Positions 5,893-7,683 of a DNA stretch of 7,683 bases are shown here, piece after piece; within the stretch, counting starts at the first letter, position 1, and every line of letters begins with the position of its first letter. The position numbers were made by a program, and so were the translations under genes. A model generated the notes under the pieces. That model searched no databases, had not been told where the DNA came from, and saw only the letters and a program-made list of their open reading frames with translations. Location of the stretch: the NCBI RefSeq assembly GCF_000297435.1, contig NZ_CAIP01000431.1, forward strand, positions 1-7,683. The letters are read 5' to 3'. Source of the stretch: Microcystis sp. T1-4. GTDB taxonomy: Bacteria > Cyanobacteriota > Cyanobacteriia > Cyanobacteriales > Microcystaceae.

Positions 5893-6747
5893 GTGAACCA
5901 GAAAGATGCTATTAATTTACTTTCCCTGATCGGGGGATTATTAGCTGCTATTGTCATTTTAGCGGTCTTTAATGCCTATGTGATTATCACCCCCGGACAA
6001 GCGGGAGTTTTAAGTGTGTTAGGAAAGGCTAAGGACGGGGTTTTATTGGAAGGATTGCACTTTAAACCTCCCTTTGTTTCTAGTGTTGATATCTACGATG
6101 TTACGGTGCAAAAATTTGAAGTTCCCGCCCAAAGTTCCACTAAAGATTTACAGGATTTATCCGCTAGTTTTGCGATTAATTTTCGTCTCGATCCGACGCA
6201 AGTAGTGGTCATTAGAAGAACCCAAGGCACCCTGCAAAATATTGTCGCTAAAATTATCGCCCCTCAAACCCAAGAATCCTTTAAAATTGCCGCCGCTAAA
6301 AGAACCGTAGAGGAGGCAATTACTCGACGCAGTGAGTTAAAAGAAGACTTTGATAATGCCCTATCGACTCGCTTAGAAAAGTATGGTATTCTAGTCTTAG
6401 ATACCAGTGTGGTAGATTTGAATTTTTCTCCGGAATTCGCCCGGGCTGTCGAAGATAAACAAATCGCAGAACAACGCGCCCAAAGAGCCGTTTATATCAC
6501 CCAAGAAGCGGAACAACAGGCCCAGGCAGAAATTAATCGCGCTAAAGGGAAAGCTGAGGCACAAAGACTATTAGCAGAAACTTTAAAAGAACAGGGAGGA
6601 GGATTGGTTTTACAGAAAGAAGCGATCGAAGCTTGGCGCGAAGGTGGGGCGCAAATTCCCCGGGTTTTAGTGATGGATGGATCGGGAAAAAACAGCGTAC
6701 CATTTTTATTTAATTATAGTGATTCTTTTCTAGAAAATACCCCCTAA
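5893..6747 (+). CDS. Prohibitin-like SPFH/Band 7 membrane protein
   Basis: A 284-residue protein with an N-terminal membrane anchor at about 8-30, directly followed by the SPFH start (ITPGQAGVLSVLGKAKDGVL, 32-51). The Band 7 body spans about 32-195, and a coiled coil rich in A, E, Q, K and R covers about 180-232 (for example EQRAQRAVYITQEAEQQAQA). Length and layout match bacterial prohibitins such as the cyanobacterial Phb1 type, which form large membrane rings and are linked to protease and membrane-quality control. The start is GTG at 5893, fixed by AAGGAG at 5879-5884, eight bases upstream and inside the last codons of the EVE gene, which implies translational coupling. The frame closes with TAA at 6745-6747. 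Function in this organism is inferred from family only. Confidence 0.9.
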   Translation: MNQKDAINLLSLIGGLLAAIVILAVFNAYVIITPGQAGVLSVLGKAKDGVLLEGLHFKPPFVSSVDIYDVTVQKFEVPAQSSTKDLQDLSASFAINFRLDPTQVVVIRRTQGTLQNIVAKIIAPQTQESFKIAAAKRTVEEAITRRSELKEDFDNALSTRLEKYGILVLDTSVVDLNFSPEFARAVEDKQIAEQRAQRAVYITQEAEQQAQAEINRAKGKAEAQRLLAETLKEQGGGLVLQKEAIEAWREGGAQIPRVLVMDGSGKNSVPFLFNYSDSFLENTP

Positions 6748-6780
6748 ATTCGGGTCTATCTCAATGGAGCGAGAGGACTG

Positions 6781-6806
6781 CCGTTAAACCCCATGGCGGT
6801 TAACGG
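6781..6806. repeat. Strong hairpin downstream of the SPFH gene
   Basis: CCGTTAAACC (6781-6790) pairs with GGTTAACGG (6798-6806) as a nine-pair stem with one bulged A and a 7-base loop. It lies 34 bases past the SPFH stop codon. No T-run follows, so it may be a transcript-end stabiliser or, more likely given the next hairpin, part of a dispersed repeat or insertion-sequence end. Confidence 0.55.
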
Positions 6807-6859
6807 GAGATGAATCGCCACCAGAATGAAACTAACGCAGTAGCGTTTCCACTTTACGA

Positions 6860-6899
6860 CGTTAGGTTGCGACGGATTGCTAATTGTCGCCGTCTAACG
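6860..6899. repeat. Imperfect long hairpin, REP-like
   Basis: CGTTAG (6860-6865) pairs with CTAACG (6894-6899), and GCGAC (6869-6873) with GTCGC (6886-6890), separated by a three-base internal loop and closed by a 12-base loop. The right arm runs into CACCCTAC. I remember similar GTTAGG...CTAACGCACCC hairpins scattered through Microcystis-type genomes, so a dispersed repeat is the best reading; it lacks a terminator T-run. Confidence 0.55.
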
Positions 6900-6906
6900 C
6901 ACCCTA

Positions 6907-7011
6907 CTGGATTGTTTCAGCTAATTTGGTGTATTAGAAAAATGCTATAACTTCTATAATTTAAGACTTTAAGCCGAAATCTATTGCCCTATTTTAGTTG
7001 AAACAATCCAC
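6907..7011. mobile_element. MITE-like element, 105 bp, TA-flanked
   Basis: CTGGATTGTTTCAGCTAA at 6907-6924 and TTAGTTGAAACAATCCAC at 6994-7011 are inverted repeats agreeing at 16 of 18 positions. The element is bounded on each side by TA (6905-6906 and 7012-7013), as expected for target duplication by Tc1/mariner or IS630-type transposases. The 69-bp interior is AT-rich and has no coding content. Size, terminal repeats and TA flanks together fit a non-autonomous element moved by a transposase encoded elsewhere. The family of that transposase is inferred. Confidence 0.65.
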
Positions 7012-7072
7012 TACATTTTACTATCAGAAAACTCCCACTCATACTAATCCGTTGACTATAGGCTACTTATAG

Positions 7073-7103
7073 AGGAGAGGCACTCATGCAAAAGGGGAAA
7101 TAA
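7073..7103 (+). other. Shine-Dalgarno followed by a five-codon ORF
   Basis: AGGAGAGG at 7073-7080 precedes ATG at 7086, which reads MQKGK and stops at TAA (7101-7103). A CTATA/TATAG inverted repeat lies just upstream (about 7056-7072), as does TTGACT at 7052-7057. It may be the decayed start of a lost gene, a leader peptide, or part of a dispersed repeat. Nothing shows that it is translated. Confidence 0.25.
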
Positions 7104-7114
7104 ATAATCAGTTG

Positions 7115-7309
7115 TTAATAACCAGATTTAGTGTCAGGTGGCGGCAAGTCTTTCGGGATCGGCACTGGCGACAGCTTCCCGGTATGTGCCGGTGGGGGTG
7201 GGTTTATATGCGGGTTGGAATCCTGATTTTTCCTTAAAGGGTTGACAAGCTCAGGTGAGGACGGTGGAGCGTCAGGGTTATTTGTTGGGAGTTTGTGGTC
7301 ATGCGTCAT
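7115..7309 (-). CDS. Possible proline-rich 64-aa hypothetical protein
   Basis: ATG at 7309 opens 64 codons to TAA at 7115-7117. The product starts MTHDHKLPTNNPDAPPSSPE and is rich in P, N, S and K, with PPPP and DLPPPDTKSGY near the end; no domain is visible and it would be disordered. A perfect TATAAT on the minus strand (7317-7322) lies eight bases before the ATG, but the matching -35 is poor and there is no clear ribosome site. The composition could also come from reading GGTGGG-rich repeat DNA backwards, so a chance ORF is as likely as a gene. Confidence 0.3.
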   Translation of the reverse strand: MTHDHKLPTNNPDAPPSSPELVNPLRKNQDSNPHINPPPPAHTGKLSPVPIPKDLPPPDTKSGY

Positions 7310-7332
7310 CTTTTTAATTATATTCCCCGGTT

Positions 7333-7373
7333 TTAACGGGCTAAACAGTAGGTTGCCTGAAATGCCCGGTTAA
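7333..7373. repeat. Imperfect inverted repeat before the restriction-type gene
   Basis: TTAACGGGC (7333-7341) and GCCCGGTTAA (7364-7373) form a stem with one bulged base around a 22-base loop, followed by an AT-rich run. It overlaps the -35 region of the following gene's promoter, so it could be an operator or a weak terminator for transcripts from the left. Confidence 0.35.
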
Positions 7374-7382
7374 TATTATAAT
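7353..7382 (+). promoter_or_regulatory. Promoter of the restriction-type gene
   Basis: TTGCCT at 7353-7358 and a perfect TATAAT at 7377-7382 are 18 bases apart, pointing right. Transcription would begin near 7389, giving a leader of about 30 bases before the ATG at 7421. The -35 matches consensus at four of six positions. Confidence 0.55.
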
Positions 7383-7420
7383 TTTTTTATCTCAGTCAAT
7401 GAATCGGCCATCACACGCTT

Positions 7421-7683
7421 ATGAGTTTAATTCAAGAAGGAATAAAAAAAGGCTTAATTAAGTTAGATGATGAGCAGAAATATATTACATATATTAATCA
7501 AAATAAAAAGCGAAATTATAGCAATCATGAAGAACAGGTACAAGCTGAGACTTTTTTAAAATTAGTTTTGACCTATGGTTATGATCAAAAGCGGATTCGG
7601 TTATTTGTTCCCGTAGCAATGGGATCATCGACCAAAGAAGCGGATATTATTGTTTATAATGATGATGGGCATAAATCGCCTCC
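7421..7683 (+). CDS. Type I restriction-like protein with HsdR N-terminal nuclease-type domain, 5' part
   Basis: ATG at 7421 opens a frame that runs off the right edge after 87 codons. It begins MSLIQEGIKKGLIKLDDEQK, then has an NHEEQVQAETFLKLVLTYGY helix and KRIRLFVPVAMGSSTKEADI followed by IVYNDDG. This order (EEQ helix, alternating strand, then EADIIVY with the acidic residue of a PD-(D/E)xK site) matches the HsdR N-terminal type found in type I restriction subunits and in fused restriction-methylase proteins. The expected (E)xK half of the site would lie just past the edge. A promoter sits upstream; no clear Shine-Dalgarno is seen. Whether this is HsdR, an HsdM fusion or a stand-alone nuclease-type protein cannot be told from 87 residues. 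Confidence 0.7.
   Translation, partial: MSLIQEGIKKGLIKLDDEQKYITYINQNKKRNYSNHEEQVQAETFLKLVLTYGYDQKRIRLFVPVAMGSSTKEADIIVYNDDGHKSP

Larger units (their letters stand above)
6748..7420. other. Repeat-rich non-coding region
   Basis: Between the SPFH gene and the restriction-type gene there are about 670 bases with no convincing larger gene. In order it holds two hairpins (6781-6806 and 6860-6899), a MITE-like element (6907-7011), a Shine-Dalgarno with a five-codon ORF (7073-7103), a possible proline-rich ORF on the minus strand (7115-7309), an imperfect hairpin at 7333-7373, and the promoter of the last gene. Right after the SPFH stop the same frame stays open for 21 codons (6748-6810, ending LNPMAVNGR) to TGA at 6811, which may be a relic of another C-terminus or chance. 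Confidence 0.6.

Noticed and set aside
6748..6813. C-terminal extension of the SPFH protein by stop read-through
   Set aside because: The frame is open for 21 codons after TAA, but the SPFH protein already has normal length and nothing indicates read-through.
1..7683. CRISPR array
   Set aside because: No regularly spaced direct repeats of 24-40 bp were found; the repeats present are isolated pairs or tandem codon repeats.

Overview
The window looks like chromosomal DNA of a bloom-forming, low-GC unicellular cyanobacterium, most likely Microcystis or a close relative. Four exact copies of the HIP1 octamer GCGATCGC and many degenerate CGATCG copies are present. Several proteins are of types I associate with cyanobacteria, and the tRNA-Glu is of the cyanobacterial/plastid kind. 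The many repeats, the transposase piece and the small imperfect inverted-repeat element fit the repeat-rich Microcystis genome. The genus assignment is an inference; no database was searched.

Left accessory edge (1-785): the 5' end of an IS630-type transposase gene runs off the left side. It is followed by about 170 bp of probable insertion-sequence flank, then a small ribbon-helix-helix (partition- or antitoxin-like) gene interrupted by one in-frame TAA. Two palindromes lie upstream of that gene.

Core-like middle (786-6747): on the minus strand are a GT-A type glycosyltransferase-like protein and a 501-residue conserved cyanobacterial protein of unknown function. A tRNA-Glu(UUC) follows on the plus strand with a clear sigma70-type promoter and an intrinsic terminator. 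That terminator hairpin lies across the stop codon of a convergent membrane sensor histidine kinase gene, which has a GTG start and no response regulator beside it. After a 319-bp spacer comes a two-gene plus-strand operon: an EVE-domain protein and, 3 bp later, a prohibitin-like SPFH membrane protein with a GTG start and a good ribosome binding site.

Right accessory region (6748-7683): about 670 bp dense in non-coding structure. It holds two strong hairpins, a 105-bp MITE-like element with 18-bp terminal inverted repeats and flanking TA dinucleotides, an isolated Shine-Dalgarno plus five-codon ORF, and a possible proline-rich small ORF on the minus strand. A good promoter then leads into the 5' end of a type I restriction-like gene (HsdR N-terminal nuclease type) that runs off the right edge.

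No complete new system is visible. The points most worth following are the EVE-SPFH gene pair next to a restriction-type gene, the shared terminator/stop codon, the MITE with a predictable empty site, and the broken ribbon-helix-helix gene with its 8-residue linker repeats.
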